From: OMPR01 sp965183835
GTDB taxonomy: Bacteria > Pseudomonadota > Alphaproteobacteria > Rhodobacterales > Rhodobacteraceae
DNA: 64,000 bases
Direction: 5' to 3'
Assembly: GCA_965183835.1 (NCBI GenBank)
Contig: CBCYME010000012.1
Span: 1-64,000 of the forward strand
The translations under genes and the position numbers were made by a program. The notes beneath the pieces are model-generated. The model ran no database searches and was not told where the DNA came from. It was given only the letters and a program-made list of their open reading frames with translations. Within the stretch, counting starts at the first letter, position 1. Each line of letters opens with the position of its first letter. This document shows positions 25,006 to 33,693 of this stretch, piece after piece.

Positions 25006-26667
25006 TCACACCTCGATCGTTTTTGGACGGCGGCGTTCGAACCAGATCACAATCATCAGCCGCGTGACGAAGATCGCTGTAAAGACCGAGGTCAGGATAC
25101 CCAGACCCAAAGTGATCGCAAAGCCGCGCACCGGGCCGGAGCCCATGGCAAACAAGATCACCGCTGTAATAAAGGTCGTGATATTGGCGTCCAAAATGGC
25201 AGACAGAGCCTTTTCATACCCCAACTCAATGGCGCGGCTAGGGCCTTTGGCCGTTTTCAACTCTTCGCGAATACGCTCAAAGATCAGCACGTTTGCATCA
25301 ACTGCCATACCAACCGTCAAAACAATACCCGCAATCCCCGGCAACGTCAGCGTCGCCCCAATTGCAGACAACAAACCAAAGATCAGCGCCACGTTCAGGA
25401 TCAACGCCACATTGGCAAACAGCCCAAACAAACCGTAGCTGAGCGCCATAAACACAAGCACTGCCGCAAACGCGATGATCGTCGCGATTTTACCAGCATC
25501 AATGCTGTCTTGCCCCAATTCTGGGCCGATGGTCCGCTCTTCGAGGAAATTCAAACCCGCTGGCAAAGCCCCTGCCCGCAACAATACGGCCAAATTAGTG
25601 CTTTCTTCGACGGTAAAGTTTCCGGTGATGATACCAGAGCCGCCCGGAATATGCGATTGGATAACCGGGGCGGAAACCACCTCATCATCCAGAACAATCG
25701 CAAACGGGCTGCCGATATTTTCAAGCGTGTAGTCGCCAAATTTGCGCGCACCAGAGGTGTTAAAGCGGAAATTCACCGCAGGCCGACCATTTTGGTCAAA
25801 CGCAGGCTGCGCATCAACCAATTCTTCGCCGGTCACAACGGGGGCTGCTTCGACTGTGTAAAAGATCCCCTCATCATCCAACGATGGGATCACCTTGTTG
25901 CCGACGCCGGATGCGGCATCTTCGTCGGTTCCGCGCGATACAACGGGATTGAACGACAGCTGTGCCGTTGTCCCGATAATCTCTTTCAACTCCGAGGCAC
26001 TACCGATACCAGGAACCTGGATCAGGATGCGATCAGCACCTTGACGTTGGATCGTAGGTTCACGTGTACCGACCTCATCGATCCGGCGTCGTACGATTTC
26101 CAGTGCTTGTCGTACAGTCCGGTCATCTGAGGCCAGCCTTTCAGCCTCGGACAACTGGACCACAATAATGGCCCCTTCGCTGCGCACTTCGATGTCATAG
26201 GACCCAACCCCCGACAGGGACTGGATCGGACGGGCCAAGCCACGCACGATCTCCAACGCCTTGGACATACCTTCGGGTTTGGTGATCTTGATCCGAATCT
26301 CATCCGCTTCGGAAGGTTGCTTACGGATCGAGCCAACGGTTCCGCGCTCGGGGCGCAGTGCGTCACGCACTTCGGGCCACATGGCCTCCATCCGGCTGGC
26401 GTAAACATCGTCGACCTGAACCTCGGCAAGCAAATGCGCGCCTCCGCGCAGATCTAGCCCCAAGTTCACCAAAGACGAAGGCATCCAGCTAGGCCATTGT
26501 CCGGCTTGTTCCGTCAGCTCAGACGTTGCGCCGCCCAGCTCAATCGCTGAAACGGCATCGTTGCTCTGTTCTACACGCGTATAGAACGCATTCGGCAGAG
26601 CCATCGCCAAACCGGCCACACAGACCAGCCAGATGAGAACCCGCTTCCAGGTGTCAATATGCAGCAT
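25006..26667 (-). CDS. secD: protein translocase subunit SecD
   Basis: A 553-aa inner-membrane partner of SecF. It shows the start helix, LGLDLRGGAHLLAEV, the large periplasmic P1 region, and C-terminal helices with AVDANVLIFERIREEL and the FITAVILFAMGSGPVRGFA segment. Length is normal for Alphaproteobacteria. The gene lies 33 bases after yajC in the same transcript. Confidence 0.97.
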   Translation of the reverse strand: MLHIDTWKRVLIWLVCVAGLAMALPNAFYTRVEQSNDAVSAIELGGATSELTEQAGQWPSWMPSSLVNLGLDLRGGAHLLAEVQVDDVYASRMEAMWPEVRDALRPERGTVGSIRKQPSEADEIRIKITKPEGMSKALEIVRGLARPIQSLSGVGSYDIEVRSEGAIIVVQLSEAERLASDDRTVRQALEIVRRRIDEVGTREPTIQRQGADRILIQVPGIGSASELKEIIGTTAQLSFNPVVSRGTDEDAASGVGNKVIPSLDDEGIFYTVEAAPVVTGEELVDAQPAFDQNGRPAVNFRFNTSGARKFGDYTLENIGSPFAIVLDDEVVSAPVIQSHIPGGSGIITGNFTVEESTNLAVLLRAGALPAGLNFLEERTIGPELGQDSIDAGKIATIIAFAAVLVFMALSYGLFGLFANVALILNVALIFGLLSAIGATLTLPGIAGIVLTVGMAVDANVLIFERIREELKTAKGPSRAIELGYEKALSAILDANITTFITAVILFAMGSGPVRGFAITLGLGILTSVFTAIFVTRLMIVIWFERRRPKTIEV

Positions 26668-26700
26668 TACCCTGCCTTTTGAATGTGTTATAGGACAGAG

Positions 26701-26985
26701 TTACTTGGCTGGTTCGGTCTTGCTGACAACCTGAGCAAGCGTGGCTTTGACCACACGCACTTTAACGCCTTCGGCAATTTCCACTTCGATTTCGCCGTCT
26801 TCTTTGACCTTGGCAACTTTACCGATCAAACCACCCTGCGTGACAACCTGATCCCCACGACGCACGGCATCGACCATCGCCTGATGCTCTTTTACTTTTT
26901 TCTGCTGGGGGCGGATCAGCAAGAAATACATGATCGCAAAGATAAGAATGAGCGGAAGAAACTGACCGAGTGCGCCAACGTCCAT
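26701..26985 (-). CDS. yajC: SecDF-associated protein YajC
   Basis: A 94-aa single-pass membrane protein that binds SecDF. It has the family helix (LPLILIFAIMYFLLIRPQQKK) and the cytoplasmic block GDQVVTQGGLIGKVAKV. ATG 26985 follows AGGA. It heads the yajC-secD-secF run; the leader upstream of it shares a 208-base spacer with divergent mscS. Confidence 0.96.
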   Translation of the reverse strand: MDVGALGQFLPLILIFAIMYFLLIRPQQKKVKEHQAMVDAVRRGDQVVTQGGLIGKVAKVKEDGEIEVEIAEGVKVRVVKATLAQVVSKTEPAK

Positions 26986-27119
26986 GGGATATTCCTTTGT
27001 TCAGAGGCAAGGGGCATTCCCCCCGCAAATTTGCCGGGAACCTATGCGCTGATCCGAGGGTTTGCAAGGGAACCCGTGCGCGCGGCGAAACTCATTGCAC
27101 GACAGAAGTCCCACAATCG

Positions 27120-27163
27120 CTGAAAGTTCTGAAAGTTAGCCATTGGCGGGCCTAATTGGCGGG
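27120..27163 (+). repeat. two pairs of direct repeats in the mscS leader
   Basis: CTGAAAGTT occurs twice in tandem (27120-27128, 27129-27137), and ATTGGCGGG twice at 13-base spacing (27142-27150, 27155-27163). They sit 31 to 74 bases before the mscS start, where a promoter or regulator site would be. No known motif is recognised. Confidence 0.5.
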
Positions 27164-27193
27164 GTATAGTTCAATCATTACAGGAGGCCCCCT

Positions 27194-28852
27194 ATGATCC
27201 AACTGCTTCGTTATTTGCTGACCGTGCTGGCGGCGGTTGCGGTCTTTTCTGGTGAGCCTTCGCTGGCTCAAGACACCTCTCCCTCTGCTCCGGAGACACA
27301 AACCGGAGACACCGGGGGTGTCTTTAAATCTCCAGTCATCGTCGATGGCAATCAGCTGTTTTTTCTGCGCGGATCAAGCGCTCTTCCCGCCTCTGAACGC
27401 GTCGCAAATGTTCAGGATCGCATCATCGCTTTGGCCGAGACATCCAACACAGACACGGTTGTAATAACAGAAGACGTAACAGACGTCGGGATCGTCCTGT
27501 TTGCCAATGGTCAGGAAATCACAGTTGTCACCTCGTCGGATGCCGGGCTGGAACAAATGGACATCGCAGTGTTGGCGCAGCTGCAAGGCGAGGCAATCCG
27601 AGACGCCATTTTAAGTTACCGAAGCGATAGATCCGACGAAGCCAGAGTTTCTGGAGCCATTGACGCGATCCTTTGGATAGCTGGTTTTTCCCTCTTTTCC
27701 TTTGTTTTGTTTTGGCTGCGACGAAAACTAAAGCACCGGATCACAAAGGTTGTGCATCGCCATTTCGCGGATGTGGAAACCGCGACCAACGCACAGGTAC
27801 AGGCCGAAGCCATTGCCGCCCTAATACGGTTCGGTGTGAATTTTGTTCTCTTGGCGGTGTTCTTTCTAGGGACTTACTATTTCTTATCCTTTGTTTTGCT
27901 GGCGTTTGCTGAAACACGTTACATCGCGCAAATCTTGCTGACCTATGTCACCGTGCCTGTTCTGAATATCATTCTGGGCTTCATCAGATATATCCCCAAC
28001 ATGATAACTTTGGCAGTTATCGCATTGATGACCCAGTATATTGTGAAAGGGTTTCGGGTCTTTTTCGACGCGGTTGAAGCGGGCAGTTTCGACTTGGGCG
28101 ATTTCGAGCGCCATTGGATCAATCCGACGTTTAACATCATACGCGCCGTGGTCATTCTGATCGCGCTCGTTTTCTCCTTTCCATATATCCCCGGATCGGA
28201 CAGCGCTGCCTTTCAAGGGCTGACCCTGCTCATTGGGGCCATGCTTTCCCTTGGGTCCAATTCGGTTGTCGGGAACATTCTGTCAGGATTATTCGTGATC
28301 TATCGCCGTTCAACCAGCATCGGGGATCGCATTCAAATTGGAGAGCATGTCGGGGATGTGGTCCAAATCAAGTTGATGGAAACACATCTAAAGTCGATCA
28401 AGAACGAACTCATCTCAATCCCCAACGCCCAGTTGTTGAACTCTGAAGTCATCAACTATACTAAAAAAGTCGACGGAAGTGGCTTGCTGGTTCACACGAC
28501 GGTCGGCATTGGGTACGAAGAGCCCCCCGAAAAAGTGGATGCAATGCTCATTGAAGCCGCCCACCGGACCAAGGGCCTCAAATCCCGACCAGAGCCATTT
28601 GTGTTGTGGTCGGCTTTGGCGGACTATGCGACGAATTACCAGATCAACGCCTACACCACGCGTGGCGCATCTATTCCGCGCATCAAATCGGATTTGCATC
28701 GCAACATTGTTGCGGTTTTCAATGAAAACAAAGTCCAAATCATGACACCTTCGTACATCGCCGACCCCGCAGAGCCCAAAATACCGGATCACAAATGGAA
28801 CGGGCAACTTGCGCACGAAGAACAGGTAGATCTGGCTGATAAAGCTGACTGA
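27194..28852 (+). CDS. MscS family mechanosensitive channel
   Basis: A 552-aa protein with a signal peptide (to about FSGEPSLAQ), a periplasmic N-terminal domain of about 140 residues, several helices and a C-terminal MscS channel domain. The pore-helix and beta-domain block is visible in LLIGAMLSLGSNSVVGNILSG and VIYRRSTSIGDRIQIGEHVG, with VVQIKLMETHLKSIKNELIS after it. Such channels open on membrane tension to release solutes under low osmolarity; the larger N-terminal part puts it with the extended (MscK/YbdG-like) forms. ATG 27194 follows CAGGAGG. It fits osmolyte physiology along with the BCCT transporter. Confidence 0.9.
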   Translation: MIQLLRYLLTVLAAVAVFSGEPSLAQDTSPSAPETQTGDTGGVFKSPVIVDGNQLFFLRGSSALPASERVANVQDRIIALAETSNTDTVVITEDVTDVGIVLFANGQEITVVTSSDAGLEQMDIAVLAQLQGEAIRDAILSYRSDRSDEARVSGAIDAILWIAGFSLFSFVLFWLRRKLKHRITKVVHRHFADVETATNAQVQAEAIAALIRFGVNFVLLAVFFLGTYYFLSFVLLAFAETRYIAQILLTYVTVPVLNIILGFIRYIPNMITLAVIALMTQYIVKGFRVFFDAVEAGSFDLGDFERHWINPTFNIIRAVVILIALVFSFPYIPGSDSAAFQGLTLLIGAMLSLGSNSVVGNILSGLFVIYRRSTSIGDRIQIGEHVGDVVQIKLMETHLKSIKNELISIPNAQLLNSEVINYTKKVDGSGLLVHTTVGIGYEEPPEKVDAMLIEAAHRTKGLKSRPEPFVLWSALADYATNYQINAYTTRGASIPRIKSDLHRNIVAVFNENKVQIMTPSYIADPAEPKIPDHKWNGQLAHEEQVDLADKAD

Positions 28853-28933
28853 TGAGGCAATCAGGCGCTACCCCCCGGCTAAGAGATCAGGCATAACCGG
28901 GCGCAGTGAATCACACATTCAAGGACCCAAAAC

Positions 28934-30226
28934 ATGCATGACATCCGCGCTATTCGCGAAAACCCTGCCGCCTTTGACGCCGCCCTGGCGCGGCGTGGGG
29001 ATGCGGCAATGTCAGAAGAACTGTTGGCGCTAGACTCAGAGCGTCGCGCCAAGATTCAAGCCGCAGAAACGGCTCAGGCAGAACAAAACAAAGCATCGAA
29101 AGAAGTCGGTGCTGCCAAAGGGCGAGGCGACGAGGATGAATTCCAGCGCCTACGTGCGCTTGTTGCTGAGAAAAAGGCCGAGATTGCAGCCATGCAGTCA
29201 GACGCCAAGGAATTGGACGCACAGCTGACCGACAAACTGGCGCGTATCGCCAATGCCCCGGCTCAAGACGTACCCAAAGGGGCTGACGAAGACGACAACG
29301 TCGAGGTGAACCGTTGGGGCACTCCCGCAGAGCTTGATTTCGACGCCAAGGAGCATTTCGATATTCCAGCGGTGTCCGCATCCATGGATTTCGAAACTGC
29401 GGCCAAGATTTCAGGCAGCCGTTTTGTGCTGCTCAAGGGCGCGGTGGCACGGGTTCATCGGGCACTGGCTCAGTTTATGATCGACACGCACGTGGATCAG
29501 AACGGCCTGACCGAAGTGCAAACACCAGTTTTGGTGCGCGATGAAGCGATGTACGGAACCGACAAGCTGCCCAAATTCGGTGAAGACAGCTATCAGACCA
29601 CAAACGGCTGGTGGTTGGTTCCAACATCAGAGGTTCCCTTGACCTACTCGGTAGCTGGTGATGTGCTGGAAGCCAGCCAACTGCCGATCCGCATGACGGC
29701 GCACACGCTCTGCTTTCGGTCCGAAGCGGGCTCCGCAGGACGTGATACATCCGGCATGTTGCGCCAGCACCAATTCGAAAAAGTCGAAATGGTTTCGATC
29801 ACTCACCCAGATGAGTCTGACGCAGAACAAAAACGCATGTTGCGTTGCGCCGAAGATCTGTTGGAGCAATTAGGCGTCCCCTATCGCACTGTGATCCTGT
29901 GCACGGGCGACATGGGGTTTGGTGCGCGTCGCACATTTGATATCGAGGCTTGGTTGCCCGGCCAGAACGCATATCGCGAAATTTCTTCCGTCTCGACCAC
30001 AGGCGATTTTCAGGCCCGCCGCATGAATGCGCGGTTCCGTCCCGAAGAAGGGGCAAAACCTGAATTCGTGCACAGTCTGAATGGATCTGGCCTTGCCGTT
30101 GGCCGGTGCTTGATCGCGGTTCTGGAAAATGGTCAGAACGCAGATGGATCAGTGACCCTGCCAGACGTTCTGGAACCCTATCTGGGTGGAAAGCTGACGC
30201 TGACCGTTGAGGGCTGCCTTGCTTAA
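28934..30226 (+). CDS. serS: serine-tRNA ligase
   Basis: A 430-aa class II aminoacyl-tRNA synthetase that charges tRNA-Ser. An N-terminal coiled-coil arm (about 25-110; helical with AEQNKASKEVGAAKGRGDED) binds the long variable arm. The catalytic core has motif 2 FRSEAGSAGRDTSGMLRQHQ with FEKVEMV, and motif 3 NGSGLAVGRCLIAVLENGQN. Length matches bacterial SerRS. It lies 81 bases after mscS. Its 3' hairpin serves the convergent gene better. Confidence 0.97.
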   Translation: MHDIRAIRENPAAFDAALARRGDAAMSEELLALDSERRAKIQAAETAQAEQNKASKEVGAAKGRGDEDEFQRLRALVAEKKAEIAAMQSDAKELDAQLTDKLARIANAPAQDVPKGADEDDNVEVNRWGTPAELDFDAKEHFDIPAVSASMDFETAAKISGSRFVLLKGAVARVHRALAQFMIDTHVDQNGLTEVQTPVLVRDEAMYGTDKLPKFGEDSYQTTNGWWLVPTSEVPLTYSVAGDVLEASQLPIRMTAHTLCFRSEAGSAGRDTSGMLRQHQFEKVEMVSITHPDESDAEQKRMLRCAEDLLEQLGVPYRTVILCTGDMGFGARRTFDIEAWLPGQNAYREISSVSTTGDFQARRMNARFRPEEGAKPEFVHSLNGSGLAVGRCLIAVLENGQNADGSVTLPDVLEPYLGGKLTLTVEGCLA

Positions 30227-30228
30227 CC

Positions 30229-30263
30229 TAAAAACGCCAAGCTCTTATCCAGAGCTTGGCGTT
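30229..30263 (-). terminator. terminator of the leftward Lys-rich gene
   Basis: AACGCCAAGCTCT (30233-30245) and AGAGCTTGGCGTT (30251-30263) form a perfect 13-bp stem with a 5-base loop. Read leftward it ends in TTTTT; rightward no T run follows, so serS gains only a hairpin. Confidence 0.88.
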
Positions 30264-30291
30264 CCACGGCTTAGGGCTATGTAAGATGGCC

Positions 30292-30954
30292 TTACTTTTT
30301 GCTTTTAGACGATTTTTTCTTTGCCTTCGACTTGTCGGATTTTTCTTGCTTGGCCTTGCCATTTGATTTGGTGGCTTTATCCGACTTAGCTTTTTTGTCT
30401 AACTTTTTGACCTTGCCAGCCTTTTCTTTTTTGGCCTTTTCTTTTTTGGCCTTGGCTTTGGCCTTCACTTTTTCTTTAGCCTTTGAGAACTTCTGCTCCA
30501 GCTCGGCCGCTTGTTTGGCGGCTTTTGCGGCTTTGGATTTCGCCTTGGCCTTTTTCTTAGCTTTGGCTTTTTCAGCTTCACTCTGTGTTAACGAAGTTTC
30601 TTTCGCGGCTGGTTTTTCTTCAGCCTTCAGAAGTTTCGTTTTTTCCGGGGCGGACTTAGCCTTGGCTACGGTCTGCGGCGCAACAGTAGATTTTGAAGTC
30701 GTCGCAGGATTAGGACGTGCACGAGGGGTTTTACGAACAGCGGGCGCGCGGCGCTTAGCAGCAGTCGACGATCCGGATGTAATTTCAAAAGCCGCTGCAA
30801 TCAGTGCAGGCGCACGTGCAGAACCAATGCCAGGTACCTTAATCAGCGCCTCAAGGGGTGTTTTGGCCAATGCCTCAGCTGTTTTGATCCCATGCGCAAT
30901 CAGCGAAGCGGCGAGTGTTGGTCCAACTCCACGTACGTCTTTAACTGAGCTCAT
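30292..30954 (-). CDS. helix-hairpin-helix protein with histone H1-like lysine-rich tail
   Basis: A 220-aa protein of two unlike parts. Residues 1-65 hold two helix-hairpin-helix motifs (DVRGVGPTLAASLIAHGI and IKVPGIGSARAPALIAAAFE), a non-specific DNA-binding unit. The remaining 155 residues are almost wholly Lys and Ala with Ser, Glu and Pro (repeated KAKAK and SKAK-type segments), like the C-terminal tail of eukaryotic H1 or bacterial AlgP/HU-tail proteins. The protein is likely to bind and condense DNA. ATG 30954 follows AAAGGA; a TTG at 30969 is the ribosome site itself. Low-complexity coding makes the opposite strand look like an ORF; that one is an artefact. Confidence 0.75.
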   Translation of the reverse strand: MSSVKDVRGVGPTLAASLIAHGIKTAEALAKTPLEALIKVPGIGSARAPALIAAAFEITSGSSTAAKRRAPAVRKTPRARPNPATTSKSTVAPQTVAKAKSAPEKTKLLKAEEKPAAKETSLTQSEAEKAKAKKKAKAKSKAAKAAKQAAELEQKFSKAKEKVKAKAKAKKEKAKKEKAGKVKKLDKKAKSDKATKSNGKAKQEKSDKSKAKKKSSKSKK

Positions 30955-31055
30955 CTCTCGTCCTTTCAAAGCATACTGATCCGTTAGAGCGTTTGTATAT
31001 ACATAAGATATACTAATCGCAAGCGCCAGCTCAACTTTGCGCTGATTTACTTACT

Positions 31056-32012
31056 TCAGAGTGATGGAAACGGCACCAGCCGCTTCTTCTCCTCGTCCCA
31101 CAGCTTGAGCCTGAGCGCTGCTACCGCCTCGGGGAACTTGATCCTACGTGGGGCGTATTCAAGCGGGAGACCATAGTGACAGGCCCGTAGTCGGTAAGAT
31201 GGGATACGGGCGTTGAAGTGGTGCATATCGTGCAGTGTGATGCAGGCGACGGCCAAATCAAAAGCCCAACCAAAATCGAGCGCCGAAGACCCCTGCAAAG
31301 CTGCGATTTGCGGATCCAGATCAGGGCGACGATCCCAATAGGTATCTTCGAAATTGTGCTGTAGATAGACAAGAAAGACGCCAAGCATCCCACCGATCAG
31401 CGAAAACGTGAGCCAAATCACCAGCCCCATCCAGCCAGCAAGCGCATAGAGAACGAATAACCCGCTGACAATCACGACGTTATGCAAAAGAACCCCAACC
31501 ACACCAAAGCGCAGTGTATTCTTAGGCCAGCGATAGCGGATAAAGTAAGTGAACAACGCCCCAACCGGCACAAGTATGAAAGGATTGCGATACAGCCGAT
31601 ACCATAGTCGTGTCCACGGTTTGGCAATGCGCCATTCCTTGACCGTCATCGTGTGAACCTCACCCGTTTCACGATGATCCAGATTCCCAATCCCTGCATG
31701 ATGCAGGTTGTGGTTCTGTTTCATCACCTCAAATGGGGCGAAGGTGAAAGGCGATAGAATATGCCCTGAAATTTCGTTTTGGTATCGTGTTTCAAAGAGG
31801 GAATGGTGGCCACAATCATGCTGAAGAACATAAAGTCGTACTGCCGCAATCGCAAAGATTGCCCCGGCTGGAAGCAAAACAAACCAAAGATCTGAAAACC
31901 GGATTGCCACTGCGAGGGCTGCAAAATAGACCGCGAACGTTCCAAAAAAGCTGAGCGCTGCCAGCCTGTTATCTTTAATACAATATTGCCGTGTATATTC
32001 TCTTAGGTCCAC
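31056..32012 (-). CDS. fatty acid desaturase family protein
   Basis: A 318-aa inner-membrane di-iron enzyme that inserts a double bond into acyl chains. The three histidine boxes are HDCGHHSLF, HNLHH and HDMHHF, followed by a typical CHYGLPLE end. Multiple membrane helices alternate with them. GTG 32012 is chosen because GGGAGGGAAGG lies just upstream; an ATG-like start at 32042 would add ten residues from the ribosome site. The regiospecificity cannot be read; omega-6 or delta-9 activity on phospholipids is possible. It helps adjust membrane fluidity. Confidence 0.88.
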   Translation of the reverse strand: MDLREYTRQYCIKDNRLAALSFFGTFAVYFAALAVAIRFSDLWFVLLPAGAIFAIAAVRLYVLQHDCGHHSLFETRYQNEISGHILSPFTFAPFEVMKQNHNLHHAGIGNLDHRETGEVHTMTVKEWRIAKPWTRLWYRLYRNPFILVPVGALFTYFIRYRWPKNTLRFGVVGVLLHNVVIVSGLFVLYALAGWMGLVIWLTFSLIGGMLGVFLVYLQHNFEDTYWDRRPDLDPQIAALQGSSALDFGWAFDLAVACITLHDMHHFNARIPSYRLRACHYGLPLEYAPRRIKFPEAVAALRLKLWDEEKKRLVPFPSL

Positions 32013-32125
32013 GCCTTCCCTCCCCGATTGGCCTGCTCCCAAAGGTCTGCCCCTAAAAATCTAGCAAGGTTCGAAGGTTATGCAAGGCCTTCAAAGAAAC
32101 CTCTACTTCCTGCCATTATTGAAAA

Positions 32126-32160
32126 TAAAAAAACAGCCCTCGTTTTGAGAGCTGTTTTTC
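32126..32160 (-). terminator. terminator after der
   Basis: Read leftward, AAAACAGCTCTC, a 5-base loop and GAGGGCTGTTTTTTT make a stem with one wobble pair and a long T run. It ends the TPR-bamB-der transcript. Confidence 0.9.
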
Positions 32161-32178
32161 CAAATCATAACGAAAATC

Positions 32179-33645
32179 TTAGCGTCTGCGCCCGTCTGTG
32201 TGTTTTCGCAATTTGCTGGGTGCGTTTTTCTTTCGCCCCTTGTACGGATTTTTGTCGTTCTGGGACCGCAGCGTCAAACGGATCGGTGATCCCGGCATAT
32301 CAAAATCCTGACGCAAGCCATTCACAAGATAGCGGTTATAGCTTTCCGGCATTTTGTCCGGATGCGAACACATCACCACAAATCCCGGTGGGCGCGTTTT
32401 GGCCTGTGTTATGTAGCGCAGTTTGATGCGCTTGCCTTGTGGGGCTGGTGGTGGGTGCTGTTCTAGCATCCCGATCAACCAACGGTTCAACGCAGCGGTC
32501 GGAACGCGCCGGTTCCACACGTCATAAGAACGCAAGATAGCATCGTGCAGACGATCAAGGCCCCGGCCCGTCTTGGCCGAAACAGTAATCAGGGGCGCAC
32601 CACGCAATTGGGGCAACAAACGCTCAAAGGACTCTTTCAAATCCTTCAGCTTTTCCTGCTTTTCGTCTTCGATGTCCCACTTGTTGACGGCGATCACGAC
32701 AGATCGCCCTTCGCGCTCTGCTAGATCTGCAATCCGCAAATCTTGTTGCTCAAACGGGATTGCGGCATCCAGCAAGACCACCACAACTTCGGCGAATTTT
32801 ACGGCGCGCAAACCATCCGAAACGGAAAGCTTTTCAAGCTTTTCCTGAACCTTGGCTTTTTTGCGCATACCCGCAGTGTCAAAGATCCGCATAGGGGTTT
32901 CCCCCCACGTGGTGCGCAGACTGATCGCGTCTCGGGTAATTCCGGCCTCGGGGCCAGTGAGCAGACGGTCCTCGCCAACGATCTTGTTGATCAGGGTCGA
33001 TTTGCCCGCGTTGGGACGGCCGACAACGGCAACTTGCAACGGCTTAGCGTTGGTGATTGGCGGGGCCTGAAAGAACCCGTTTTCATCCAGCTCGTCCTCG
33101 TCCAGATCCACGTCCGTCTCAGGGGCGTCATCAACTTTGGTTTCGCTCAACGTGTCGATGATGGGCATCAAATGGCTATAGAGATCATTCATCCCCTCGC
33201 CATGTTCAGCTGACAGTCGAATCGGTTCACCCAATCCAAGGGAATAGGCTTCGATCACTCCTGCGTCTGCGGCAGAGCCTTCCCCCTTGTTTGCAGCAAG
33301 GATGACGTGCGCCGACCGTTTGCGCAGAATCTCAGCGAAAATTTGATCTGTGGGAGTTACCCCCGTCCGCGCATCAATCATGAACAGGCAGATGTCTGCC
33401 ATATCCACAGCACGTTCGGTCAAACGCCGCATACGGCCCTGAAGGCTGTCGTCGTTTGCGTCCTCCAAACCAGCGGTATCAATCACGGTAAACCGGAGAT
33501 CGCCTAGACGCGCCTCTCCCTCGCGCAAATCGCGCGTCACACCGGGTTGGTCGTCGACCAGAGCAAGGCGCTTACCTACAAGGCGGTTAAACAGCGTGGA
33601 TTTGCCCACATTAGGGCGCCCCACAATGGCGAGGGTCAGGGACAT
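32179..33645 (-). CDS. der: ribosome biogenesis GTPase Der (EngA)
   Basis: A 488-aa protein with two GTPase domains in tandem, needed for 50S ribosomal subunit maturation. The first P-loop is GRPNVGKSTLFN (residues 9-20) with DTAGLED; the second is GRPNAGKSTLIN with DTAGMRKKAK. Each has the NKxD motif (NKGE variant in the first, NKWD in the second). A KH-like C-terminal domain ends in a basic tail. Third gene of the operon with bamB and the TPR protein, the usual neighbourhood. Confidence 0.97.
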   Translation of the reverse strand: MSLTLAIVGRPNVGKSTLFNRLVGKRLALVDDQPGVTRDLREGEARLGDLRFTVIDTAGLEDANDDSLQGRMRRLTERAVDMADICLFMIDARTGVTPTDQIFAEILRKRSAHVILAANKGEGSAADAGVIEAYSLGLGEPIRLSAEHGEGMNDLYSHLMPIIDTLSETKVDDAPETDVDLDEDELDENGFFQAPPITNAKPLQVAVVGRPNAGKSTLINKIVGEDRLLTGPEAGITRDAISLRTTWGETPMRIFDTAGMRKKAKVQEKLEKLSVSDGLRAVKFAEVVVVLLDAAIPFEQQDLRIADLAEREGRSVVIAVNKWDIEDEKQEKLKDLKESFERLLPQLRGAPLITVSAKTGRGLDRLHDAILRSYDVWNRRVPTAALNRWLIGMLEQHPPPAPQGKRIKLRYITQAKTRPPGFVVMCSHPDKMPESYNRYLVNGLRQDFDMPGSPIRLTLRSQNDKNPYKGRKKNAPSKLRKHTDGRRR

Positions 33646-33693
33646 GGCACTATCTTTGTAAGACTCAGACGCGCCGTGTAGCGCATCTTGGCG

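Noticed and set aside
24895..26130. 411-codon plus-strand frame opposite secF/secD
   Set aside because: Antisense shadow, very rich in Arg, Gln and His; secD and secF are certain on the minus strand.
30299..30979. 226-codon Leu/Phe/Ala-rich frame that looks like a membrane protein
   Set aside because: It is the complement of the lysine-rich tail: AAG and AAA codons read as Leu and Phe on the other strand. The HHH domain shows the true strand.
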